In this document: positions 35,246 to 47,775 of the stretch, in pieces
Numbering within the stretch: position 1 is the stretch's first letter
How the letters are laid out: every line of letters starts with the position of its first letter
NCBI GenBank assembly: GCA_031216445.1
Contig: CM062202.1
Span: 350,001 to 414,000 of the forward strand
Direction of reading: 5' to 3'
Length of the DNA: 64,000 bases
Origin: Lateolabrax maculatus
Lineage: Eukaryota; Chordata; Actinopteri; Acropomatiformes; Lateolabracidae
The notes under the pieces: generated by a model
What the model was told of the DNA's origin: nothing
What the model saw: the letters and a program-made list of their open reading frames with translations, nothing else
The model's database searches: none
Made by a program: the position numbers and the translations under genes

Positions 35246-38200
35246 ATGGCGACGTACGTGGACATCCTGAAGAGCGAGTTTCCCGAGATCGACACGGAGC
35301 TTTTCGACTACATCACAGGTGAGAGGCCGGGGACAGATCTGCCGTGTGCCGGGGACAGAGGCGCGGTGTGTCGGGCCGAAGGAGCGGTACAGACCGGCCT
35401 TAAGCTGCCTGTCGGCCGGGAAGCCGCTGCTCTTAGCTTCGGAGCTAATGAGCTAACCGGGCTGACTGGGACGCCGGTTAGCCCGGCACGGCCCGGCACG
35501 GCCCGGCATGGCCCCGGCATGGCACGGCACGGCATGGCCCGGCATGGCCCGGTATGGCCCGGCAGATTAGCTACACATAGAAACTCATTATTTTTAGGAT
35601 TAAAATCCGGTTTGACTGAAACCCGAACACAGCCGCAGGAGCCGGAGAGGTGTCATAGGAAGTATTACAGCAAGTACTGTAGTAGATTTACAGTAGTACT
35701 ACATGTATATATTAATACTACGGTAGTATTACAGTAGTACTAGATGTTTGTAGTAATACTACAGTAGTTTTACTGTAGTACTACGTTATAAAGTAATACT
35801 ACAGTAGTATTAGAGTAGTACTTCATGTATATAGTAATACGACAGGAGTATCACAGGAAGCACTAGTGTAAAGAGCGGAGGAGTGAATTTTAATATTCTG
35901 TATAAAACTAGTATCATAGATAAATAAATATAAAAAGCTGCAATTCTCCAGTTAGTTACTGCAGTTATTAGCTGTGTTGGAAAGTAACTAAGTACATTTA
36001 GTCAAGCTCTGTACTTAAGTACACATTTTGAGGTACTTGTACTTTACTTTCTCCTTCGCCTCCACTTCATGTCAGAGTCAATGTTGTACTTTTACTGCAC
36101 TACATTTATCTGATAGCTTTAGTTACTTTACAGAATCATATTATCAAATTTAAATCTAATAATTCATAATGAATTAGTATTCCAGGTTAAACTAGCACCA
36201 GGATATAAAATAATTAAATGAGCTCCACCTTCACCAGCTGCAACAGTGATCAACACATTCATGATCACTAATTAGAATCCAATAATTTTAATATATTATT
36301 CTGCATAATGAGTACTTTTACTTTTCGCTACTTTAAGTATATTTTGATTCTAAAACTTTTGTATCATTGCTTAAGTAATGGTAAATGGACTGCATGTCTG
36401 TAGCACTTTTCTAGTCTCCTGATGTATTTCTATACTGTGGTATTTGTGCTTATACTGAAGTAAAAGATCTGAGTACTTTGTCCAGCACTGATTATCAGTA
36501 TTAGGATCAGTGTTAGTAATACTTTGAGAGTATTAGTATTAACAGTATGAGTATTAGTATCAGTATTGCCAAAGATGTCCAACCCACTGGGGAAAGTGGT
36601 TTTGATTGATGAGGATCAGGTTTATCTGCCTGACATACGATGAATGTGACCTACACAGTTAAGATATGCTGCGTCTGAAAGGGATACACATAAATCAACA
36701 TTATGAATTATTTAAGATCACAGCTGGAAGTTCTGTCAAATCTGAAACTGGACTTGTTTTAGGGTCTTGTTTCCCCTCTCATCTGTAAATCTTGTTCTTT
36801 CTGACCTTCAGATGTTTAACTTATGTTTAACCGATAAATCTTCCTGGCAGATATATCAGCACGAGTGTATGGGTCGGCTGATCGGTGATTTACTCAAAGG
36901 AACTTGTGCTCAGATCAAATAGGTGTGAAGGACTCAATGTAAACGTGTGTTCCAGGTGTTTTGGACAGCGGCGGAGCAGATTTCGAGGATGGGGAGGAGG
37001 TTTACGAAGCTGTCGGAGACGTCCTGCAGGAAGTGTCTCCTGACAGTAAAAACGAGGACGACGTCAGAGACATCTGTCTCCAGATGTTTAACACTCTCAA
37101 ACTGTAAGACCCTCATTTAAGATTCAGACTTACACAGCCAAGTCTTAAAAATGTTGACTGTCAGCGTGATTTTAATGGGACACGTGTGAATAAGGTCTGT
37201 TTGGTAATAATAACAGGTGTTCTGTGTGTGTTTGGTAATATTAACAGGTATTCTGTATGTTTTAAACAGGAATAACCATCATGGCTCTCAGAAGCAGGTG
37301 TTGTTGGACGCTCCAGTTCAGCTCTCTCAGATCTCTGCAGACAATGGTAAGAAACACATCAAAATAATTCTAAATTCTATTTCTCTTTACACACTTTACT
37401 GTATTTAAACCTTTAATAATAGGTGACATTAACAGAATAAGTCCCAGTTTACTGACCTGTGTGTCTCTCTTCAGTTACTGCAGCAGATGATGTTCAGGGC
37501 ATCTGGATGATGAAACGTTCTCAGAACACAGTGAGTCGTTTTTTACACTAAAATACTCCGTTTGTTTGAAGCAGATAAGTTTATTTATTTACTTTTGTTG
37601 AGTTGCATTGAATTATTATTATATAATTTTCGCTTACTTTAATTATGTGTTTTATTGTATTGTTTTTATTAGAATTGTACATGGATTTAGCATTTAAAAT
37701 CCACACAGATAAATGCTCAGATAAAAAAAACAACAAAACAACTTGAGACCCATTGAACACATCACTTCCTGTATCTTCAGACGGTGAATGCCAAGAAATT
37801 GGAGAAGGCCGAGGCGAAGCTGAAAGCCAAACATGAACGCAGGAACGAGAAGGACTGTCAGAAGTCCTCCAGCCCGCTGTCAGTACTCACCTGTCCTCAC
37901 CTGTCTACACCTGTCCACACCTGTATCTGTCCTCATCTGTACACAGCTGTCCTCACCTTGACACACCTGTACACACCTGTCCTGAACTTTACAGACCTGT
38001 TCTCACCTTTACATACCTGTCCTCAACTGTACACACCTTTCTTCTACACACCTGTCCACACCTTTACATACTCGTTCTCACCTGTAAACACCTGTCCTCT
38101 CTATCTTCCTCTTACCTGTCCTCATCTTTTGTCCTTCACAGTGTCCTGGAGGAGGCTTCGGCCAGTCAGGCCAGCAGTAAGAAGGACAACCGAGTCGACC

Positions 38201-39005
38201 AATCAGGGAAGAACCGGAGCTACGACATCCGCATCGAGAACTTTGACGTTTCGTTTGGAGAAAGGTGAGCGAAGTTTATCCACCATAAATTCATTATATG
38301 CATGTATGTTATAATGTATATAATAATGTATATATGTATGTTATGATGTGTATATACGCGTGTATACTATAATGTGTATACGTATGTGTTATAATGTTTA
38401 TACGTGTGTATACGATAATGTATATTATAATGTATATACATGTGCATGTTAAAATGTATAAATGTATGTATACTATAATGTATATTATAATGTATATATG
38501 TGTGTATGTTATAATGTATATACGTGTGTATACTATAATGTATATTTGTTTCTATATCTGCAGGTGTTTGCTGCAGGGGGCGGAGCTGTCTTTGGCGACA
38601 GGCCGGCGGTATGGTCTGATTGGTCGGAATGGTTTGGGGAAGACGACGCTGTTGAAAATGTTGGCCAGTCGTAGCCTGCGGGTTCCGGGTCACATCTCCA
38701 TCCTCCACGTGGAACAGGAAGTGGCGGGAGACGAGACGGCGGCGCTGCAGAGCGTCCTGGAGAGCGACACGATGAGAGAGGAGCTGTTGGCCGAAGAGAA
38801 GAGGCTCAACGCTCGCATAGCCAACGGAACGTAAGATTTACTCTGCAGAAAAAGTCCATGTTAGGCGGCACTGCCTTTAGTAGACTCAAACCTTTAAAAC
38901 AGGTCCTCAGGGAACATCTGTTCCTGCCTGGCTGCTGTTATCATTTATTATTCAATTCAGTATAACTTTGTTATCTCTGTGGTTGTCTCAGATCAACAGA
39001 TACAG

Positions 39006-39038
<33 letters not shown>

Positions 39039-42000
39039 TACTTTATTCATCCCCGAAGTGAAATTAAGTCGTCATAGCAGCCGGTATATTTGAATACAAT
39101 AAAATACAGTACAACAATAAAATACAATACAATAGAATAAAATAAAATAAAATTAGATGTTCCAGTATATGGAGCGGAGTGTTGTACAGGGTACACAGTG
39201 CAAGGAGACATTTAGTGCAGTTCTGTGGTGGTGGCTCTGACAGAGGTAGTTGAGTTGTAGAGTCTTATTGCGGTCGGGAGGATCGATTTCCTGTAGCGTT
39301 CCTTAGAGCAGCGGGGTTGAATGAGTCTGTGGCTGAAGCTGCTCTTTAGCTTGTCCAGTGTTTTGTGGAGGGGGTGAGAGGGATTGTCTATGATCACCAG
39401 CAGTTTTGCCAGCATCCTGTCCTCCACCACCTCCTCCAGGGTGACAAGCTTAGAGCCAACCTCAGACTCAGCTTTTCTGATGATAGTGACAGTAGAGAAG
39501 AAGATAGAAAAACACTGTTCATCACTAACATTAAAACTATATGTAGAACTGGTATTAAATAAAATGAATTCATAAATATCTTACAAGACAACATAAAGAA
39601 TGTACAGCTGTGACATTGTACAGTACTTTGTTAACCATATTTTTTTATTTATTTATGAATTTTTTTGTTTCAAAGGGTAGTGGGTTGAGCAGCAGTAAAA
39701 CAAAAGAACAAGATAACGCATAATTACAAATGAGTAAAAAACAGAATTTAAAACAATTGTGTGTTGTTTGGTGTGTTAGCGATTTCTTATATAGAGTCAA
39801 CGACTCGTCTTTGTTGTGGAGAAAAGATCAGTAATAAATAATTTCTGTTCACTGCATGATTTAAAGGATAATTCCAGTTTATTTCATCTCTACCCATGAG
39901 CCTCAGCAGCTGTTGCTGCGGAGACAAAGAAGTGACATCAGAGTTGCGTGTTTGTGTTTATGCTTTAGTGTTGACGGGATGGAGAGCGTCCGACTGTCGG
40001 AGATTTACGGCAAACTGGAGGAGATCGAGGCCGACAAAGCCCCGGCACGGTAACTATGGCAACCACACAGCCAGTTCTACAAACATCTTTCCAGTACAGG
40101 ACTCCAGCTCATTATTGATTATTGATTATTCAGCAGAGGTCACAGCTCACCACTGCCGCCTGGGGGTTGTTCCTGGGTGTTACAGTTACCTGAAGCGCCC
40201 CCTGCTGGTCACATAATGATGTGTGTTTCCCAACTGTCAGACTATTGATGTTTCTTTGATTGACATCTGTTTCATCCAACCAGAGCTTCCGTCATCCTGG
40301 CTGGTCTCGGATTCTCTCCCAGAATGCAGCAGCAGACCACCAAGTGAGTCCTCAATCTAACACACACACAGTTGACTATTTAAATCATTAACTTTACCGT
40401 TTAAAGTCTCAACCCTAAAACATGATGTTGCATGTAGTCCCCACTACATGGGTAACACACACTGTTGTCTAGTGGTGCACGATAACGTGTGTGTGTGTGT
40501 GTGTGTGTGTGCCCGCAGGGAGTTTTCTGGAGGATGGAGGATGAGGTTGGCGTTGGCCAGAGCTCTGTTTGCTCGGTGAGTTTCAACCTTCTGTTTCTTC
40601 TCTGTCATACAGTGGTGGTGTGTACAAGTACAACAAAAAGTACAAGAGTGTGTGCTGCTGACGGCCACATGATTGATTGATTGACTGATAATTTATTTTA
40701 TGTCTTTGTTTTCACCAGGCCGGACCTGCTGCTGCTGGATGGTGAGTCCGATTCTCCTCTGGACACATCTACAGTTCACACTGTACTCATGCTGCTACTT
40801 GTACTTGTGTTCCCACTTACTCAATGTGAAATATAGCAGTAGGAGTACAAGTATAAGAATAAGTGAGAGTAGGAGGTATAGTTGGAGTACAAGTAGGACA
40901 AGTAGTAAGTGTTCCGTATCAGTAGTGTAGTAGTATTCTGATGTATTCCTCCTGTGTGTGTTTCAGAGCCGACCAACATGTTGGATGTCAGAGCCATTCT
41001 GTGGCTGGAGAACTACCTGCAGGTCTGAACTAAAACTCCCGTCAGCGTTCCTCATTTAAAAACTATGAGAACAAGAGCCACAAGCTAACAGATAATACCT
41101 CCTTCCACAGACGTGGCAGTCCACCATCTTGGTTGTCTCCCACGACAGAAACTTCCTGAACGCTGTAGTAACTGACATCATCCACCTGCACTCCCAGAGG
41201 TTGGACAGTTACCGCGGCGACTACGAAAACTTTGTTAAAACCAAAGAAGACAGACTGAAGAACCAGCACAGAGAGTACGACGCCCAGCTGCAGTACAGAC
41301 AACACATACAGGTACTACTGCAGTACAGACAACATACACAGGTACTACTGTTACTGCAGTACAGACAACATACACAGGTACTACTGTTGCTGCAGTACAG
41401 ACAACTTATACAGGTACTACTGCTGCTCAACTTATTTATTTAAGTAGATAGTAAAGTAATGAATAGTACAGTAGTAGTAGGTGTAGAGTTAAAATCAGGG
41501 TTAAACTTTAGTAAATACTCACATCGGTAAGATTCTTGTTCTTGATGGTCACATGCAGCAGTTTTCCCAGAATGCATTGTGTCACTGACAGTGATGTGTT
41601 TGTGTTTTCAGGTGTTTATTGACAGATTTCGGTACAACGCCAACAGAGCAGCTCAAGTCCAGAGCAAGCTCAAACTACTGGAGAGGCTGTGAGTATTCAT
41701 ATACCTGGTGATCATCTGGTACAGAACTCCTCAGACACGCCTCAGACTCGCCTCAGACTCACCTCAGACACGCCTCAGACACGCCTCAGACTCGCCTCAG
41801 ACTCACCTCAGACTCGCCTCAGACACGCCTCAGACACGCCTCAGACTCGCCTCAGACACGCCTCAGACTCGCCTCAGACTCACCTCAGACTCGCCTCAGA
41901 CACGCCTCAGACACGCCTCAGACACGCCTCAGACTCACCTCAGACTCTCCTCAGACACGCCTCAGACTCGCCTCAGACTCGCCTCAGACTCACCTCAGAC

Positions 42001-44582
42001 ACCCCTCAGACTCACCTCAGACTCGCCTCAGACACGCCTCAGACTCGCCTCAGACACGCCTCAGACACCCCTCAGACTCGCCTCAGACTCGCCTCAGACT
42101 CACCTCAGACTCGCCTCAGACACGCCTCAGACTCACCTCAGACTCGCCTCAGACACGCCTCAGACTCGCCTCAGACTCACCTCAGACACGCCTCAGACAC
42201 GCCTCAGACTCACCTCAGACTCGCCTCAGACACGCCTCAGACTCACCTCAGACTCACCTCAGACACGCCTCAGACACGCCTCAGACACGCCTCAGACACG
42301 CCTCAGACACGCCTCAGACTCGCCTGAGACACGCCTCAGACACCCCTCAGACTCGCCTCAGACTCACCTCAGACACCCCTCAGACACGCCTCAGACTCGC
42401 CTCAGACACCCCTCAGACTCGCCTCAGACACGCCTCAGACTCACCTCAGACACCCCTCAGACTCGCCTCAGACACGCCTCAGACTCGCCTCAGACACGCC
42501 TCAGACTCGCCTCAGACTCGCCTGATAAACATGGACTGGAAAACAGTTTATTGGTGAGCGTCAGTGTTAGAGTTAACTGTGTCCGTAACATCCACCTGGA
42601 GTCAGATCTACCTGATCAGACAGACTGTGTTTCCGGCAGCTCCAGGTGTTTCAGGTGTTTCTGTACCTGAATGTATCTGGTGCTGTGACAGGTATGAATC
42701 CTACTTGACTTGTCATTGGTGACTGTGTTGTTTTCTCCTGCAGACCTGAACTGAAGCCCATTGAAAAAGAAACTGAGGTCACTTTAAGGTAAGAAGATGC
42801 ACCTGTTCAGGTGATTTTGTCATTAAGAAGAAGGTGCTGTTTTCAGTGAGGAGCAGGAATCATTGGTACAATCTGAGGCTGGACTGCAGTTTTATTTCTA
42901 CAAGGTGAATGTTGTCGGTTAGTTAAGACAATCAGCAAAAGTGGGGAGCATTTATACTTCAGGACAGGTGACAGGAAGTTGGACTGGTCCTATCTGTGTT
43001 GATGTGCATCACGCCTGGACAATAATATTGTTTTGCACTCTTTTCCAATATTGGAAAGAAATCCATAATATCGTGATAGATTGAAAACGTGTCGCCCAGA
43101 GCATCATTAAAATTTCTATGTTGAGCTCTTAAAAAGCCTAAAATTAGATGTCAGAAAGACACGTGACTCAGAAAGGTTCCTCTTGCAGCATCCGTCAGGG
43201 TGCCGGACCTGCGACAAACCAGAGGGAACATGTGAGCTTATGTCTGTAGTTCTGGAGAAAGTGTCCCCAGTAGGCCACCGTACTCACAACATGAGTTTCC
43301 CTCTGGGGCCTCCAGATTTGGCTCAGCACCACTTTTTACCTGATAGTAATATCTGCTGACACTGATTCAAGAGCAGGCCTTGTATCTCATTGTCCTCTCA
43401 TGTATTGATGGATGGATGGGTTGATGGATTGATAACATGTTTCTCTTCTCACAGGTTTCCAGATAATTTTGAGAAGTTGTCTCCTCCCATCCTGCAGTTG
43501 GATGAGGTCGAGTTTTATTACTCTCCAGACCAGCGGCTCTTCTCTTCTCTAAACCTGTCAGCCGACCTCGAGTCTCGCATCTGCATCGTACGTGTCATCA
43601 GAAAACCAACCAATCAGTGACAGGGTGCCTGTTTACGGCAGCTGTTTTCACATGAAGCGTATGATGGATGTAAAATGGATCCTTTAGTACGAGTCACAGC
43701 TGAAGGATCCAGAGAGTTTAGAGCCTGAACTCATTTATTCAGACTTGATTTGAAACATGTAATCACTTGAATGTTTGAAAACTGTACGATAACTGATCAT
43801 ACGGATCAATAATGCAGAGTCAGGACATATTGGAATGAGTTAACGTGTCTCGTGTGTTTGCTGTCAGGTCGGTGAAAACGGTGCCGGTAAATCGACCATC
43901 CTCAAACTGCTGATGGGCGAGCTGACGCCGGTCAGCGGAGTCAGACAGTCTCACAGGTCAGACGCCAACGGACCAATCAGAGCAGGCTTTTAGGTTTACA
44001 GACCGTTAATCCGAACGTTGTTTCACAGCAGCCACTAACTGACGGTTCTGTTTCTGATTCCTCTTCAGGAACTTGAAGATCGGTTACTTCAGTCAGCATC
44101 ACGTGGACCAGCTGGACCTGAACGTCTGCTCTGTGGAGCTGCTGCTCAACAAGTTCCCCGGTAACTACAGCACACCTGAGCCGGGTTCGGGGTTCGGGTC
44201 TGTTTGCTCTGAAATGTGACGCTGCTCATTGTCAGTCGTGTAGCTTGAGAGATTCTGATTGGCCGGTGTTTGTGCATCACAGGTCGGACGGAGGAGGAGT
44301 ACCGCCACCAGCTGGGAGGTTACGGTATCACCGGGGAGCTGGCCACGAGGCCGGTGGCCAGTCTGTCAGGAGGACAGAAGAGCCGGGTGGCCTTCGCTCA
44401 GATGACCATGCCATGGTAGGAGAAAGCTCAGGGTCCAGCTGTTAGTGTGTCTGATGATGATGATGATGATGATAACAACAACTGTCTGTTCTTCAGTCCA
44501 AACTTCTACATCCTGGATGAGCCGACCAACCACCTGGACATGGAGACCATCGAGGCTCTGGCTAAAGCTCTTAACAAGTTCA

Positions 44583-44646
<64 letters not shown>

Positions 44647-46604
44647 TTGGTCAGTCAGACACACAGCAGGTCGTCCTGGGATGCTGTGTGTTACCTGAGG
44701 AAAACCTGACATGGTTCCAGGACTCTGAATGATATTTCTGAAGTGTGTTTAGAGGCTGAATCGAGTGTTTCTAACGTGTCCGTTTGTGATCAAACTCTGG
44801 ACACAACAGCTGTGATCATAAAGTCCAGTCTGAGCACCGGCCTTAAGCTCCGGTCTTTCAGCGTTTTTTGGTAATAATGACTCATCGGAGCCTATTTGTG
44901 TGTCTCAGGTGTGTGTGTGTCTCAGGTGTGTGTGTGTCTCAGGTGTGTGTGTGTCTCAGGTGTGTGTGTGTCTCAGGTGTGTGTGTGTCTCAGGTGTGTG
45001 TCTGGCGTGTGTGTGTCTGGCGTGTGTGTCTCTGGCGTGTGTGTGTCTGGCGTGTGTCTCTCTGGCGTGTGTGTGTCTCTGGCGTGTGTGTGTCTCTGGC
45101 GTGTGTGTCTCAGGTGTGTCTCTGGTGTGTGTGTGTCTCTGGTGTGTGTGTGTCTCTGGCGTGTGTGTCTCTGGTGCGTGTGTCTCAGGTGTGTCTCTGG
45201 TGCGTGTGTCTCAGGTGTGTCTCTGGTGTGTGTGTGTCTCTGGCGTGTGTGTCTCAGGTGTGTGTGTGTCTCAGGTGTGTGTGTGTCTCAGGTGTGTGTG
45301 TGTCTCAGGTGTGTGTGTGTCTCTGGTGTGTGTCTCTGGTGTGTGTGTGTCTGGCGTGTGTGTCTCTGGCGTGTGTGTCTCTGGCGTGTGTCTCTCTGGC
45401 GTGTGTGTGTCTCTGGCGTGTGTGTCTCTGGTGTGTGTGTCTCTGGTGTGTGTGTGTCTGGCGTGTGTGTCTCTGGCGTGTGTGTGTCTGGCGTGTGTGT
45501 GTCTCTGGCGTGTGTGTCTCAGGTGTGTCTCTGGTGTGTGTGTGTCTGGCGTGTGTGTCTCTGGCGTGTGTGTGTCTGGCGTGTGTGTGTCTCTGGCGTG
45601 TGTGTCTCTGGCGTGTGTGTCTCTGGCGTGTGTGTCTCTGGTGTAGGTGTGTCTCTGGCGTGTGTGTCTCTGGCGTGTGTGTCTCTGGCGTGTGTGTGTC
45701 TCTGGCGTGTGTGTGTCTCAGGTGTGTCTCTGGCGTGTGTGTCTCAGGCGTGTCTCAGGTGTGTGTGTGTCTCTGGCGTGTGTGTCTCTGGCGTGTGTGT
45801 GTCTCAGGTGTGTCTCTGGCGTGTGTGTCTCAGGCGTGTCTCAGGTGTGTGTGTGTCTCTGGCGTGTGTGTCTCTGGCGTGTGTGTGTCTCAGGTGTGTC
45901 TCAGGTGTGTCTCTGGCGTGTGTGTGTCTCTGGCGTGTGTGTCTCAGGTGTGTCTCAGGTGTGTCTCTGGCGTGTGTGTGTCTCTGGCGTGTGTGTCTCT
46001 GGTGTGTGTGTGTCTCTGGCGTGTGTGTGTCTCTGGTGTGTGTGTGTGTCTCTGGCGTGTGTGTCTCAGGTGTGTGTGTGTGTCTCTGGCGTGTCTCTGG
46101 CGTGTGTGTCTCAGGTGTGTCTCTGGCGTGTGTGTCTCAGGTGTGTCTCTGGCGTGTGTGTGTCTCTGGCGTGTGTGTGTCTCTGGCGTGTCTCTGGCGT
46201 ATGTGTGTCTCTGGCGTGTGTGTCTCAGGCGTGTCTCAGGTGTGTGTGTGTCTCTGGCGTGTCTCTGGCGTATGTGTGTCTCTGGCGTGTGTGTCTCAGG
46301 CGTGTCTCAGGTGTGTGTGTGTCTCTGGCGTGTCTCTGGCGTATGTGTGTCTCTGGCGTGTGTGTCTCAGGCGTGTCTCAGGTGTGTGTGTGTCTCAGGT
46401 GCATCTCAGGTGTGTTTCCTCAGTGTGTGATGTCATGTGTTTCAGGGCGGGGTCATCCTGGTGTCCCATGACGAGCGTCTGATCCGGTTGGTGTGTAAGG
46501 AGCTGTGGGTGTGTGAAAGCGGAAAAGTTGCACGAATCGACGGCGGCTTCGACGAGTACCGAGACATCCTGCAGGAGCAGTTCAGGAAGGAAGGTTACCT
46601 GTGA
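35246..46604 (+). CDS. abcf3: ATP-binding cassette sub-family F member 3
   Basis: Soluble twin-ATPase ABC protein without membrane domains, of the GCN20/EF-3 class linked to translation. Exons: 35246-35318, 36956-37103, 37270-37346, 37475-37530, 37781-37878, 38142-38264, 38564-38830, 39969-40049, 40284-40343, 40519-40575, 40719-40741, 40967-41022, 41111-41311, 41612-41688, 42744-42788, 43455-43587, 43868-43956, 44069-44160, 44283-44415, 44497-44584, 46446-46604. Phases join to 711 aa (human about 709). N terminus MATYVDILKSEFPEID. ABC1: Walker A GRNGLGKTT (212-220), signature FSGGW (330-334), Walker B LLLLDEPTN (350-358). ABC2: GENGAGKST (527-535), LSGGQ (613-617), ILDEPTNHLD (635-644). Ends FRKEGYL. 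Oddity: the exon 13 end and its donor are tandemly repeated at 41281-41420, which could add 10, 22 or 34 in-frame residues. Confidence 0.95.
35465..35565. repeat. GC-rich tandem repeat (CCCGGCACGG / CCCGGCATGG) in abcf3 intron 1
   Basis: About nine 10-base units near the 5' end of the gene. It is followed at 35655-35860 by a looser array of ACAGTAGTACTAC / TAGTAATAC units. Confidence 0.8.
35973..36488. mobile_element. Widespread teleost non-autonomous repeat (AAGTAACTAAGTAC type)
   Basis: Starts GTGTTGGAAAGTAACTAAGT and ends GAGTACTTTGTCCAGCAC, giving short imperfect inverted ends. The inside has GTACTTAAGTACA, TTACTGCACTACATTTATCT and AGCTTTAGTTACTTTAC, blocks I recall from a very common fish repeat. 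A fragment of a second repeat (GGTAAATGGACTGCATGTC) is nested at about 36378-36412. Confidence 0.55.
38290..38560. repeat. TATAATGTATATA-type repeat in abcf3 intron 6
   Basis: Irregular 16-20 base units of TATAATGTATATACGTGTGT up to 20 bases before the exon 7 acceptor. Confidence 0.8.
39005..39570 (-). mobile_element. 5'-truncated non-LTR LINE fragment in abcf3 intron 7
   Basis: On the minus strand a 72-codon frame (39430-39212) reads DNPSHPLHKTLDKLKSSFSH and ILPTAIRLYNS, resembling the polymerase C-terminus of fish Rex1-type LINEs. The 3' end reads into AATAAAGTAATC and a (TATC)n tail (plus-strand GATAGATA at 39009-39037). Opposite in sense to abcf3. A similar 3' end lies at 62905. Confidence 0.6.
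41281..41420 (+). repeat. abcf3: Tandem copies of the abcf3 exon 13 end and its splice donor
   Basis: The block CTGCAGTACAGACAACA-CA(T/C)ACAG followed by GTACTACTG occurs four times. Potential donors follow positions 41311, 41341, 41377 and 41413. The spacings are 30, 36 and 36 bases, all multiples of three, and the frame stays open through all copies. The first donor gives the product collinear with human ABCF3. Confidence 0.9.
41720..42525. repeat. 0.8-kb minisatellite, 10-base unit CCTCAGACTC / CCTCAGACAC
   Basis: About 80 copies of CCTCAGACTCG/A or CCTCAGACACG in abcf3 intron 14, starting some 30 bases after the exon 14 donor. It opens long spurious frames. Confidence 0.97.
44585..44644. 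repeat. (GT)n run starting at the abcf3 exon 20 donor
   Basis: The donor of exon 20 is itself the first GT of about 30 GT copies. Confidence 0.95.
44895..46430. repeat. 1.5-kb minisatellite GTGTGTGTCTCTGGC / GTGTGTGTCTCAG in abcf3 intron 20
   Basis: Over 100 units of 13-19 bases: GTGTGTCTCTGGC, GTGTGTGTCTGGC and GTGTGTGTGTCTCAG. It is organised in blocks and ends just before the last exon acceptor at 46445. Three plus frames are open for 250-530 codons, which reflects composition, not coding. Confidence 0.97.
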
Positions 46605-47775
46605 GGCCCCGCCCACTACTGACTGACCACACCTGCCACTAACTTAAGCCCCGCCCCCTCCATAACAACACCTGTCATAGCAGCCAATCAGCCGTCAGAA
46701 CAGACTGGAGGACGTTTTTTTCTCTGAACTGTGTCACCTCCTGCTGCAGGTGATGATCTGCCGCGAGCTGATTGGTGGTTCCTGTTCACCTGGTGAGGTC
46801 ACAGTGAACTCTGGAGGAGGAGTCATCACCAACGATTTGGAGTTAATTTAGAGGTCGAACGGCCTTCAGGCGTCAGTTTATTGCCACTTTAAACCGGTTC
46901 AGTTTGTATCATCGCGGAGGTTCGAGGTTTCTTCGGTTTTAAAGGACCCGACCGTCAAAAATTATGTGACATTAATAAAAAGCATCAGATCAGGCGCTCA
47001 GTTTCTGTCCTTCCACTGGTTTCACTGGGAGCACTTCACATTTCCACTTTAATGCAGAGAAAATCCAAACAGACTTTAACACCAGACTCGTGACTCAATA
47101 TCTTTCCCAAAACAAACGATTAAAACTGTTGAAAATAAAAACGTGTCTTCATTTTACTTCCTGTTCAGGAGTTCTTCTCTTAAACATTCTGTCAGGTTTC
47201 ACTTTTAACTAACAAACTCGTGAATGTAAAGCTGAAGGACGTCCCCTGTTCAGAGGAGGTGAGACTTCATCTTCATCATCGACGCCCCTGAAATTCATCA
47301 GTCAGGACCGATCAGCTGTTACTGAAATTCAAAACACACGAGTCCCCTTCAGGTCCGAGACCCGGCTGCTGCTGATTTATTGCCAATAACAGTTATTAAA
47401 GATGTATTAATGTTGTTTAGAACTGATATCGTAAATTGAACCTGTTTACATCCACATCGGGTCCTGGTGAGTTTTTGAACGTCTCCGTCACTAATGTGAT
47501 CAACGACAAACCAAACGCTGCACACCAACACCTTTTCTGCTTTTAATCAGATTATTTCAACTTTCTGGATATAAAACTAAGTCATTTTTTGGTACATAAT
47601 ATAATAATAATATAATAGATAATCATATAGTATAATATATAATGTAATAGTGTAAGTATCTAACATTTCTTATTATAACATGAAGAAGTACGGCGCTGAA
47701 GACTGAGGTCACGTCAGAGGTCGCCACACTGCAGCAGGGGGATCGAACCTGTGACTCTTCACTCACAGCACGTCT
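46605..47775. other. abcf3 3' UTR and convergent intergenic region
   Basis: AATAAA at 46974-46979 is the likely abcf3 polyadenylation signal, 370 bases after the stop. The rest is AT-rich with no gene; TTTATT at about 47377 could serve the minus-strand YqaJ gene. Confidence 0.55.

Noticed and set aside
41721..42525. CRISPR-like array of short repeats
   Set aside because: Units are contiguous with no unique spacers, and the genome is a vertebrate.
41689..42670. Frames up to 320 codons of SDTPQTRLRL-type repeats
   Set aside because: Ten-base minisatellite in abcf3 intron 14; a ten-base unit reads through three frames and gives a 10-residue pseudo-repeat.
44868..46482. Cys/Val/Ser frames up to 528 codons inside abcf3 intron 20
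   Set aside because: Low-complexity readout of the GTGTGTCTCTGGC array; the flanking exons join in phase across it.
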